This document shows positions 1-5,383 of a stretch of DNA of 7,481 nucleotides, piece after piece (the stretch's first letter is position 1; each line of letters opens with the position of its first letter). Origin of the DNA: an uncultured Clostridia bacterium. GTDB taxonomy: Bacteria; Bacillota; Clostridia; Lachnospirales; Lachnospiraceae. The stretch spans positions 1-7,481 of the forward strand of contig CAMORF010000106.1 of assembly GCA_946623485.1 (NCBI GenBank). The letters are read 5' to 3'. The translations under genes were made by a program, and so were the position numbers. Under the pieces are notes generated by a model. It did not search any database. It was not told the DNA's origin and saw only the letters and a program-made list of their open reading frames with translations.

Positions 1-47
1 CAAACTGATAGTTAGTGAAATCAACAAAATACTAACTATCAGTTTGT
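1..47. repeat. Perfect 16-bp inverted repeat, possible paired operator
   Basis: Bases 1-16 (caaactgatagttagt) are the exact reverse complement of 31-46, with 14 AT-rich bases between. Each arm also has its own dyad: AACT-GAT-AGTT at 3-13 and AACT-ATC-AGTT at 34-44. In the right arm the dyad extends to 17 bases (31-47, ACTAACTATCAGTTTGT), with one mismatched pair. The dyad centres (8 and 39) are 31 bp apart, close to three helical turns, so two dimers would bind the same face of the DNA. This suggests a double operator for a TetR- or MarR-like regulator, possibly encoded left of the window. The alternative is an AT-rich stem-loop or terminator for a gene to the left, but it lacks a GC-rich stem and a clean T-run. 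The repeat is seen directly; its function is inferred. Confidence 0.6.
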
Positions 48-133
48 TCCGATTTCAATTCACATTTTGTATAGTTTATAGGCTTGGAAAGCTATGTTGA
101 GCAAAAACTCTACGACCAAACAGGAGGATCAAA

Positions 134-238
134 ATGGAACAGATATGGAAAAAAACTCTTACGCTAGCATATCTTCATAGCTGGTATTTACCAAGGAATT
201 TAGATGCCACAAATGGACCGATACTGGATAAGCAATGA
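134..238 (+). CDS. Small ORF (34 aa) with a strong ribosome site, function unknown
   Basis: An ATG at 134 follows AGGAGG (122-127) by six bases, the strongest initiation signal in the left part of the window. The product has 34 residues and starts MEQIWKKTLT. It is basic near the N-terminus and contains a Tyr/Leu/Trp-rich middle (residues 11-20). It has no signal peptide and no clear membrane helix. The opening weakly recalls the start of TnpV-type transposon proteins of Clostridia (aromatic IW, then a KTLT-like stretch, then a Y-L-P motif), but the similarity breaks off at once. It could be the 5' stump of a frameshifted gene, a leader peptide, or a real small protein. It overlaps the 204-380 frame, which favours the decayed-gene reading. 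Confidence 0.3.
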   Translation: MEQIWKKTLTLAYLHSWYLPRNLDATNGPILDKQ

Positions 239-380
239 CGGACTGCAAGTAACAAGCAGACTGCTGATGACGAAATGGGGAAAAGTTGAACACGCCGCTA
301 TTACCATCTATCCTGCCAGCGTATTGGCCATGTGCGCCGTGAACGAAGATACTCAGGCCAAGGAGAAATCCAGGAGATAA
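204..380 (+). CDS. Small ORF (58 aa), possibly part of a decayed gene
   Basis: An ATG at 204 is preceded by AAGGA (193-197) with six bases between, so translation is possible. The 58-residue product has a mixed, protein-like composition (MPQMDRYW at the start, a hydrophobic stretch around residues 31-45) and a charged tail ending KSRR. It overlaps the 134-238 frame by 35 bases in a different phase. After its TAA the same phase stays open to 437, reading IPEFWKV soon after the stop, so the stop may be a recent mutation. I do not recognise the family. It could be the middle section of a gene whose first part lies in the 134 phase. Confidence 0.25.
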   Translation: MPQMDRYWISNDGLQVTSRLLMTKWGKVEHAAITIYPASVLAMCAVNEDTQAKEKSRR

Positions 381-440
381 GCAATCCCCGAATTTTGGAA
401 AGTTAACATCATTGAAAATGATGTGCGAGATGTCATCTGA

Positions 441-480
441 ACAACGAACTGAGTTTAACAACAACGACGAATTGAGTTTA
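441..480 (+). repeat. Imperfect tandem repeat of about 17-20 bases
   Basis: acaacgaactgagttta (441-457) is followed three bases later by acaacgacgaattgagttta (461-480). The two differ by a 3-base insertion and one substitution. This looks like a small local duplication in the AT-rich segment. Confidence 0.55.
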
Positions 481-510
481 GCAAGGACAATATTGACTTG
501 TATCTGTAAG

Positions 511-531
511 AGTCGGCAAGCGATGCCGATT
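511..531. repeat. Short stem-loop
   Basis: tcggca (513-518) pairs with tgccga (524-529) around a 5-base loop, and one G-T and one A-T pair extend it to eight pairs (511-531). There is no T-run on either side, so it is not a terminator by itself. It lies just beyond the operon terminator and overlaps the tail of the third short frame. Confidence 0.35.
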
Positions 532-556
532 AGTACTTGACATTTATCAAGCAGTA

Positions 557-591
557 AAAAGTCTCGCCGCTTCTCTTGCGACGAGACTTTT
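557..591 (-). terminator. Bidirectional Rho-independent terminator at the end of the operon
   Basis: aaaagtctcg (557-566) pairs perfectly with cgagactttt (582-591). Inside it, after a 1x1 mismatch, cgc (568-570) pairs with gcg (578-580) around a 7-base loop. On the minus strand the stem is followed by a run of five T (plus-strand aaaaa at 556-560), which would end transcription of the operon 57-92 bases after the last stop codon. On the plus strand it ends in TTTTGTT, so it may also stop transcription entering from the left. Confidence 0.8.
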
Positions 592-604
592 GTTGATGGT
601 CTGA

Positions 605-622
605 CCCGCCCCTTCGGGCGGG
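605..622. other. GC-rich stem-loop after the last gene
   Basis: cccgccc (605-611) pairs perfectly with gggcggg (616-622) around a 4-base loop. It lies 26 bases beyond the stop codon of the family 3 binding protein and just before the main terminator. No T-run follows on the minus strand, so it probably blocks 3' exonucleases or assists the neighbouring terminator. Confidence 0.6.
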
Positions 623-647
623 AATCTGTTATTTCAGCAATTTCGTT

Positions 648-1391
648 TTATTGCCCGAGGTATTTCGCCAGGATTTCGTCATATTTTCCGCTGGCCTTGA
701 TATTGGCCAGGCCGGCGTTGAATTTGTCCACAAGGTCCTGTTTATCGGGGTTGAAAACGACAAAACCGTAATCAGTGCCTGTGTTGGCGGTGCCATCTAC
801 CAGTTCCAAAAAGATTCCGCCATTCTGAATGTAGTCCTCCAATGCAGGGGTGTCGTCAAAGCAAGCCGCGCACTCACCGCCCGTGACCGCCATGTACACA
901 GCCAGGCTTGAACCGTAGGTTACCACGGTGAAGCCATACTGCTCCGACAGGCTGTCGGCATAGTCCTTGCTCAGGGTGCCGGCCTTCACGGCTACGCTGT
1001 GGCCCCTCAGGTCTTCAAAGCTCTTGATGGGCGTACCCTGGGCTATGGCCATGGACTGCGTCGCGTTGAAATAGGCATCCGAGAAGATCCAGCCGGAAGC
1101 CAGACGCTCCTCGGTGATGGAGGCGCCGGCAATCATGCCGTCCTTCATCCCCGCCTGACACGCGGCGATGGAAGCATCCCAGCCAAGGGGCTCAATGCTG
1201 TAGGTGAAACCCTGGTCTTGGGCGATGGCGGCCAGAAGTTCCACATCAATTCCCACCAGTACACCGGATTCATCGGTATACTCAAAGGGGCGGAAAGCGG
1301 TATCGGTAGCGATGGCATAGTCCTCGCTAAACGCTGCGCTTACGCACAGAAGCAGAGCGGCGCATAATGCAATGGCAACAATTTTCTTCAT
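648..1391 (-). CDS. Family 3 (amino-acid type) extracellular solute-binding protein
   Basis: This is a 247-residue secreted ligand-binding protein of the SBP_bac_3 family, which usually captures amino acids for ABC import. The start at 1391 is chosen because GAGGAGGT (1399-1406) lies seven bases upstream; the in-frame ATG at 1412 would put this ribosome site inside the gene. Residues 1-22 form a Sec signal peptide (KK, then a hydrophobic core) with likely cleavage near A-A-F-S. There is no convincing lipobox, since the cysteines at 10 and 16 lack the usual context. The mature part opens with the family pattern ATDTAFRPFEY followed by GVLVGIDVELL (residues 28-53). A lobe-switch region follows the SFEDLRGHSVAVKAGT segment, and the C-terminus is a typical K-x-x-G-K-Y-D-E-I. 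It lies 48 bases after the secreted hydrolase, probably in the same transcript. No amino-acid permease or ATPase is adjacent, so its transport partner and ligand are unknown. Confidence 0.85.
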   Translation of the reverse strand: MKKIVAIALCAALLLCVSAAFSEDYAIATDTAFRPFEYTDESGVLVGIDVELLAAIAQDQGFTYSIEPLGWDASIAACQAGMKDGMIAGASITEERLASGWIFSDAYFNATQSMAIAQGTPIKSFEDLRGHSVAVKAGTLSKDYADSLSEQYGFTVVTYGSSLAVYMAVTGGECAACFDDTPALEDYIQNGGIFLELVDGTANTGTDYGFVVFNPDKQDLVDKFNAGLANIKASGKYDEILAKYLGQ

Positions 1392-1439
1392 GATATCTAC
1401 CTCCTCGATCATTGCTGATATAATTCACCGAAATTCCCA

Positions 1440-2969
1440 TTACTCTCCGGGGATTTTGATCGTGATATTGCTGAACACAGCGTCGCAGCCATCGGCAAAA
1501 ACGCCGATGTGAGCGCCGTTTATGGAATGGCCGATGCGGGAGCTGAGGGCTTTCTCATCATCGACGTACATGACGACGATTTCATTCTCGCAGACAAGCG
1601 TTACATGGTGGCTTTCCCTTTCAGAAAAATCAAGCCTTGTAAATGCCTCCGGTTCATAAACTGGAAGCTCCGCGATTTTTAGGCCCTCATAATGCAGCAG
1701 GTTCCGCCGGGCGTCCAGGCACAGCGCCGTATAAGCCTGATCCGCTTCACTGCCGCCGAAGGCAAAGCCTGCGCAGCCGTCCGGATCCAGCACGACATCG
1801 CATTCCAGGATCATGGTCGGGGCGCGCATGCCCATGTCCGCTAAAGCGGTCTCACCGTCCTGCGCAGAAAGGGCAATGCTGTTTCCTTCAATATCCGTTT
1901 TTCCTTCCATGCCCGCAGCCTGGAAAGCGGCATCCTGCGTGAAGTATTCCCGGAATGTCTCCGGAGGCACTACGCCCAGCGTCCCATCCTCATGCCGGAT
2001 AAGCTGATGATTGAGCACATTGCCGGCCCACCGGTAAATGCCGGAATCCATGAAGAGCCCTGCCCTGCCCAGCCAGCCGCACAGATAGGTATGGTCACCC
2101 CATTGTGCTGTTTTGGCCGCGTAGAAAACAAAACCGTTTCCTTCCATCAGTCCCCGGCCGTCCAGAATGTTATCCTCCGGCGCAGCAAAGGGCCCATTCA
2201 TGGACGGACCCATGGCATAGTAAGTGACGCAATCCCAGCTGTAGGTGAGATACCAGGTATCCCCCATTCGGAACAGATCCGGACATTCCAGCATGTACTG
2301 TGCCTGAGGCGCAAAGAGAGGCCCTTCGAATGTCCATTGCTTCAGATCGGGGGAGGTATATTTCGCGATCACGCCGCCCAATGTGCCGTTCCTTGCCGCG
2401 ATGAGCATCCAATAGCACTGATCCTCCTCCGCCCAGAACACCTCAGGATCACGAAAGTCATCCCTGGAGTATCCTTCCGGGCTGAAAAAAGTATCCTCCG
2501 GATGCTTTTCCCAGGTTTGTCGGTCCTCACTGGTGGCATGCATGACGCATTCCTTTCCCATGCCGCCGTTGCCGGTATCGTTATGGCCCGTGTAAAACAG
2601 ATGGTACAGACCCTCCCGGTCACACATGACGGAACCGGTTCCCAGGGCAGGGTCAGGCTCTGACATGAGGCCGTAGCTGAGCATCATGCCATCGTCCACA
2701 TAACCGCAGAAATCATCCGTTGTAAACCTGTAAATCGGATGATAGCCCTGGCCGTTGTGATCCGTGTCATACAGGTAATACAGCTCGATGTTGCCGTCCT
2801 CGGTCACAAAGGGCATGGTATCACCGACATAGGCATTCTCCGGCGCGGGATAGAGCTGATAATCCACCGGTACATAAATCTCACCGGAACTGCCCGCCAA
2901 TACACGAGCAGCTGAAGCGAGCAGGGAAAGTACCACAAGCGCCGCTATTAGCGCACGTTTTGCTTTCAT
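1440..2969 (-). CDS. Secreted GH32-like glycosidase (putative fructan hydrolase) with atypical nucleophile motif
   Basis: This 509-residue protein has a Sec signal peptide (residues 1-25, MKAKR, hydrophobic core, V-L-A before the likely cut) and no lipobox, so it should be released. The start has AAAGGGA (2978-2984) eight bases upstream. The body looks like a GH32 five-bladed propeller: Y-V-G-D-T-M-P-F around Asp50, D-F-R-D-P-E at 171-176 (Asp174 as transition-state stabiliser) and L-E-C-P-D-L at 227-232 (Glu228 as acid/base). A linker reading H-Q-L-I-R-H-E-D-G-T-L-G (321-332) leads to a beta-sandwich at about 355-506 ending in the GH32-like G-A-H-I-G-V-F-A-D-G-C-D-A-V-F. In typical GH32 enzymes the nucleophile sits in W-M-N-D-P-N-G; here the equivalent is probably G-D-T-M-P, so Asp50 is the likely nucleophile. 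All three catalytic carboxylates appear kept. Its place in a GH32/fructokinase operon points to fructans, but the altered -1 site leaves room for another substrate or for transfer activity. Confidence 0.75.
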   Translation of the reverse strand: MKAKRALIAALVVLSLLASAARVLAGSSGEIYVPVDYQLYPAPENAYVGDTMPFVTEDGNIELYYLYDTDHNGQGYHPIYRFTTDDFCGYVDDGMMLSYGLMSEPDPALGTGSVMCDREGLYHLFYTGHNDTGNGGMGKECVMHATSEDRQTWEKHPEDTFFSPEGYSRDDFRDPEVFWAEEDQCYWMLIAARNGTLGGVIAKYTSPDLKQWTFEGPLFAPQAQYMLECPDLFRMGDTWYLTYSWDCVTYYAMGPSMNGPFAAPEDNILDGRGLMEGNGFVFYAAKTAQWGDHTYLCGWLGRAGLFMDSGIYRWAGNVLNHQLIRHEDGTLGVVPPETFREYFTQDAAFQAAGMEGKTDIEGNSIALSAQDGETALADMGMRAPTMILECDVVLDPDGCAGFAFGGSEADQAYTALCLDARRNLLHYEGLKIAELPVYEPEAFTRLDFSERESHHVTLVCENEIVVMYVDDEKALSSRIGHSINGAHIGVFADGCDAVFSNITIKIPGE

Positions 2970-3008
2970 GATTCACGTCCCTTTCCGCTTACGGCAGATG
3001 AATGAAAG

Positions 3009-3045
3009 GACTGGATGCCGGAAAACAGATTCCCGGCGTCCAGTC
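3009..3045 (-). terminator. Stem-loop between the ATPase and secreted hydrolase genes, possible weak terminator
   Basis: gactggatgccgg (3009-3021) pairs with ccggcgtccagtc (3033-3045) over 13 positions, one of them a G-T pair, around an 11-base loop. On the minus strand it starts 15 bases after the ATPase stop and is followed by cctttcattc, a poor T-run. This fits partial termination or mRNA processing and protection, giving different levels for the upstream and downstream genes. It fills most of the 90-base gap, leaving little room for a separate promoter. Confidence 0.55.
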
Positions 3046-3059
3046 TCCATTCTTTGATA

Positions 3060-4214
3060 TCAGAATTTATATTCCTTGCACATCGGCGCATTGGCCTTGG
3101 AGGACGCTTCGTCGAACCAGATCAGATTGTTGCTGGTCTTTTTGTCGAACATCTGGATCAGCCTGGGGAGGGTGGTAAAGTTGATGGTTTTGCCCATCGA
3201 AACGTCCACCGTCAGATCCACGGTAGGAATCACCATGACGACCTCATCCGAATTGGAACGGGTGTGCAGGTTGACTTCGGTGCCCAGCATTTCAGATACT
3301 TCGATCAGCGCCGTCAGATCGCCTTCACCCACGGTGATGTGCTGGGGACGAATGCCCGCCACGATGTCGCAGGGCTGCTGGCCGTTCTGCGTCAGGGCCT
3401 TCTGCTGGAAATCATCCAGTTTGAACTTTACGCCGCGAATTTCCGCATAATAAATGCCGTTTTCGAGCAGCAGCTTGCAATCATCGAAGAAGTTCATCAC
3501 CGGCATGCCGATAAAGCCGGCTACAAACAGGTTCACAGGTTTGTTGAACACTTCCACCGGTGTGCCGATCTGATTGACATAGCCATCCTTCATAATGACA
3601 ATGCGGTCGCCCAGGGTCATGGCTTCCGTCTGGTCATGGGTAACGTACATGAAGGTGGTATTGATGCGCTGGCGGAGCTTGATGATTTCAGCGCGCATCT
3701 GATTGCGCAGCTTGGCGTCCAGATTGGAGAGCGGCTCGTCCATCAGGAACACCTTGGGATCACGCACCATGGCGCGGCCGATCGCCACGCGCTGACGCTG
3801 GCCGCCGGACAGGGCCTTGGGTTTGCGTTCCAGGTACTGGGTGATGCCGAGGATCTGAGCGACTTCGCGGACTTTCTTGTCGATGACATCCTTCGGCGTT
3901 TTCTTCAGCTTCAGTGCGAAGGCCATGTTGTCATAAACGGACAGGTGCGGATACAGGGCGTAGTTCTGGAATACCATAGCGATGTCGCGGTCCTTCGGAG
4001 CGACGTCGTTGCACAACCGGCCGTCAATATACAGCTCGCCCTCGGAGATATCCTCCAGGCCGGCAACCATGCGCAGCGTGGTGGACTTTCCGCAGCCGGA
4101 AGGGCCGACCAGAACGATAAATTCCTTATCGGCGATCTCCAGATTCACATCATAAACCGCCAGAACATTGCCGTCATAGACCTTTTTCAGATTTTTCAGC
4201 ACAACCTTAGACAT
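3060..4214 (-). CDS. msmK: Sugar ABC transporter ATP-binding protein, MsmK/MsmX/UgpC type
   Basis: This 384-residue cytoplasmic ATPase energises carbohydrate import. Motifs in order: Walker [10 protein letters not shown] at 37-45, Q-loop Gln83 in [10 protein letters not shown], signature LSGGQRQR at 135-142, Walker B VFLMDEP at 155-161, D-loop SNLDA, switch His193 in THDQTEAM, then a C-terminal TOBE/OB-type regulatory domain from about 235. Length and layout match the CUT1-family ATPases that serve one or several sugar importers in Gram-positives. The start at 4214 matches the usual MSKVVLKNL beginning. AGGAG (4218-4222) is only three bases upstream, which is closer than usual, but the ATG at 4265 has no ribosome site and would add 17 unrelated residues. 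It presumably partners the binding protein at the right edge and permeases outside the window. The last 20 or so residues are lysine-rich and poorly conserved-looking. The symbol is by type only; the real sugar range may be wider. Confidence 0.9.
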   Translation of the reverse strand: MSKVVLKNLKKVYDGNVLAVYDVNLEIADKEFIVLVGPSGCGKSTTLRMVAGLEDISEGELYIDGRLCNDVAPKDRDIAMVFQNYALYPHLSVYDNMAFALKLKKTPKDVIDKKVREVAQILGITQYLERKPKALSGGQRQRVAIGRAMVRDPKVFLMDEPLSNLDAKLRNQMRAEIIKLRQRINTTFMYVTHDQTEAMTLGDRIVIMKDGYVNQIGTPVEVFNKPVNLFVAGFIGMPVMNFFDDCKLLLENGIYYAEIRGVKFKLDDFQQKALTQNGQQPCDIVAGIRPQHITVGEGDLTALIEVSEMLGTEVNLHTRSNSDEVVMVIPTVDLTVDVSMGKTINFTTLPRLIQMFDKKTSNNLIWFDEASSKANAPMCKEYKF

Positions 4215-4417
4215 AAACTCCTGCTCTGACAGCTGGGAAACTATCCAGGCTGTCTCGCGTCGCATACGCTGATGCGAACCGCATTACGACAGGTCTCCAC
4301 ACTGCCGCACCGCGAGCCTGCGGAACTTCTTCCTCCTTCTTGAATGTACGGAAAACCATTGCGTGGAGTGGCGTCCCGTCATTGAAATGGGGTCGTATGG
4401 GTTTGTATCACAACCGG
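4215..4417 (-). other. 203-base gap upstream of the ATPase gene, possible leader
   Basis: This is the largest gap inside the operon. On the minus strand it holds an unused AAGGAGG (4332-4338) with no start codon at proper distance. It also holds small dyads: ccgca/tgcgg (4305-4309 and 4319-4323), tcgcat/atgcga (4260-4265 and 4272-4277), and cagctgg/ccaggctg (4230-4236 and 4245-4252) just above the ribosome site. A 32-codon frame (4382 to 4284) has an ATG but no ribosome site. I find no convincing -35/-10 pair and no catabolite-response (cre) match. It may be a leader, a site of a secondary promoter, or the remains of a lost small gene. Confidence 0.4.
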
Positions 4418-5383
4418 TTAGTGTTCGCTCAGTAACGTTTCTACCTGAGCGCGCTCCGGCATGGACCGGATCGCGCCTTTTTTTGTGGTAACCAGATAAG
4501 CCGCCGCGTTGGCGAAGCGGAGCATTTCTTTTAAATCCTCCCCGTTCAGGGAATCCAGACCATGCTCCAGGATAAAGTTCAGTACGCTGGCGCAGAAAGT
4601 ATCTCCCGCGCCGGTAGTTTCGATGGTTCCGCCGAGCAGGAAGCCCGGTACGAATACTCGGTTTCCCCGAACATAAGCATAGCTGCCGCCCGGGCCGGCC
4701 GTCACATTAATCAGACGGATGCCGGGCCACTGTTTCCAGATAGCGTCAACACCCTTGTCAAAGTCGTCCGTTCCTGTCAGAAACTCAATCTCGTTATCAG
4801 AGATCTTCAGCACGTCGCACTGGGAAAGCCCCCAGGCCATCTGTTCCCTGGCTTCCTCCAGGCTGTTCCACAGCGGCGGGCGCAGGTTGGGGTCGAAGGA
4901 GATGATTGCATCTGCTTTTTTTGCTGTCAGCACTGCCGTCTTTGTCGCAGCGCGAACGTTTTCGTGCGTCATGGACAGGGTACCGAAGTGGAAGATTCTG
5001 GCACTGCGAATCATTTCCAGAGGCAGTTCATCTTCCCTCAGCATCATGTCCGCACCCGGATTGCGGTAGAATGAAAAATCGCGGTCTCCGTTGGGAAAAG
5101 TCTTTACGAACGCCAGTGTCGTGTGCACATCCCTGTCCATGAGGAGGGCGCTCATATCAATTCCTGCCTGCTCAGCCACTGTTTTCAGCTGCTGGCCGAA
5201 CATATCTTCCCCTACTTTTCCAATGAACGCACACCTTTTGCCAAGTTTGCGCAGCATCGCCAGCACGTTGCACGGCGCTCCGCCAGGATTTGCTTCAAAG
5301 GCAGGATTTCCCTGGCTGCTGATGCCGTTCTCGGTGAAATCAATCAACAGTTCGCCCAGGGCGACGACATCATAACGCTTCAT
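4418..5383 (-). CDS. PfkB-family carbohydrate kinase, probable fructokinase
   Basis: This 321-residue cytoplasmic ribokinase-fold kinase is likely to convert fructose to fructose-6-phosphate with ATP. Visible features: the N-terminal VALGELLIDF strand (7-16); the PfkB signature 1 region NPGGAPCNVLAMLRKLG (32-48) followed by FIGKVGEDMFG (53-63); DPNLRPPLW at 164-172, typical of bacterial fructokinases; TAGPGGSYAY (228-237); and signature 2 TTGAGDTFCASVL (256-268), where the GAGD motif forms the anion hole and Asp261 is the catalytic base. Length is normal. Its start overlaps the GH32 stop in an ATGA (5380-5383), indicating translational coupling, and GAGGA (5393-5397) lies nine bases upstream. 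The coupling to a cytoplasmic beta-fructosidase makes fructose the natural substrate; a sugar such as 2-keto-3-deoxygluconate or another ketose is less likely. Confidence 0.88.
   Translation of the reverse strand: MKRYDVVALGELLIDFTENGISSQGNPAFEANPGGAPCNVLAMLRKLGKRCAFIGKVGEDMFGQQLKTVAEQAGIDMSALLMDRDVHTTLAFVKTFPNGDRDFSFYRNPGADMMLREDELPLEMIRSARIFHFGTLSMTHENVRAATKTAVLTAKKADAIISFDPNLRPPLWNSLEEAREQMAWGLSQCDVLKISDNEIEFLTGTDDFDKGVDAIWKQWPGIRLINVTAGPGGSYAYVRGNRVFVPGFLLGGTIETTGAGDTFCASVLNFILEHGLDSLNGEDLKEMLRFANAAAYLVTTKKGAIRSMPERAQVETLLSEH

Larger units (their letters stand above)
48..556 (+). other. AT-rich region with no intact recognisable gene
   Basis: This stretch differs in base composition from the GC-richer operon to its right. 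No long plausible gene is present. Short plus-strand frames occur in three successive phases (134-238, 204-380, 418-540). In the phase of the 204 frame, an in-frame TAA at 378-380 is followed by 19 more open codons up to a TGA at 438-440. The third frame is open from 343 to its TGA at 538-540, with start codons at 418 and 421 but no clear ribosome site. The pattern of successive phases and an internal stop is typical of a decayed gene, although none of the pieces matches a family I can name with confidence. A 101-codon minus-strand frame (159-464) lies opposite; it has a TTG start and no visible ribosome site, and I judge it a shadow. Confidence 0.5.

Noticed and set aside
59..87. Possible plus-strand promoter around TATAGT (70-75) or TTCACA (59-64)
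   Set aside because: No -35/-10 pair with acceptable spacing could be formed; AT-rich DNA gives such words by chance.
94..180. 28-codon plus-strand frame (starts MLSKNS)
   Set aside because: The purine-rich stretch before it is too close to the ATG, and it overlaps the better-supported frame at 134.
159..464. 101-codon minus-strand open frame in the left segment
   Set aside because: It starts at TTG, has no visible ribosome site, its sequence does not look like a known family, and plus-strand frames with good ribosome sites lie opposite.
418..540. 40-codon plus-strand frame starting at ATG 418 or 421
   Set aside because: No ribosome site at a suitable distance; the frame is already open from 343. 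Treated as part of the possible decayed gene, not as a separate gene.
749..770. Catabolite-response-like word ttgaaaacga in the family 3 gene
   Set aside because: It breaks the cre consensus at key positions and lies inside coding sequence near the 3' end.
3015..4229. 404-codon plus-strand open frame opposite the ATPase gene
   Set aside because: It is a mirror frame of a GC-richer gene with full ABC ATPase motifs; its histidine- and glutamine-rich product is typical of antisense shadows.
4284..4382. 32-codon basic minus-strand frame in the gap before the ATPase
   Set aside because: No ribosome site before its ATG, and the unused AAGGAGG lies inside it.
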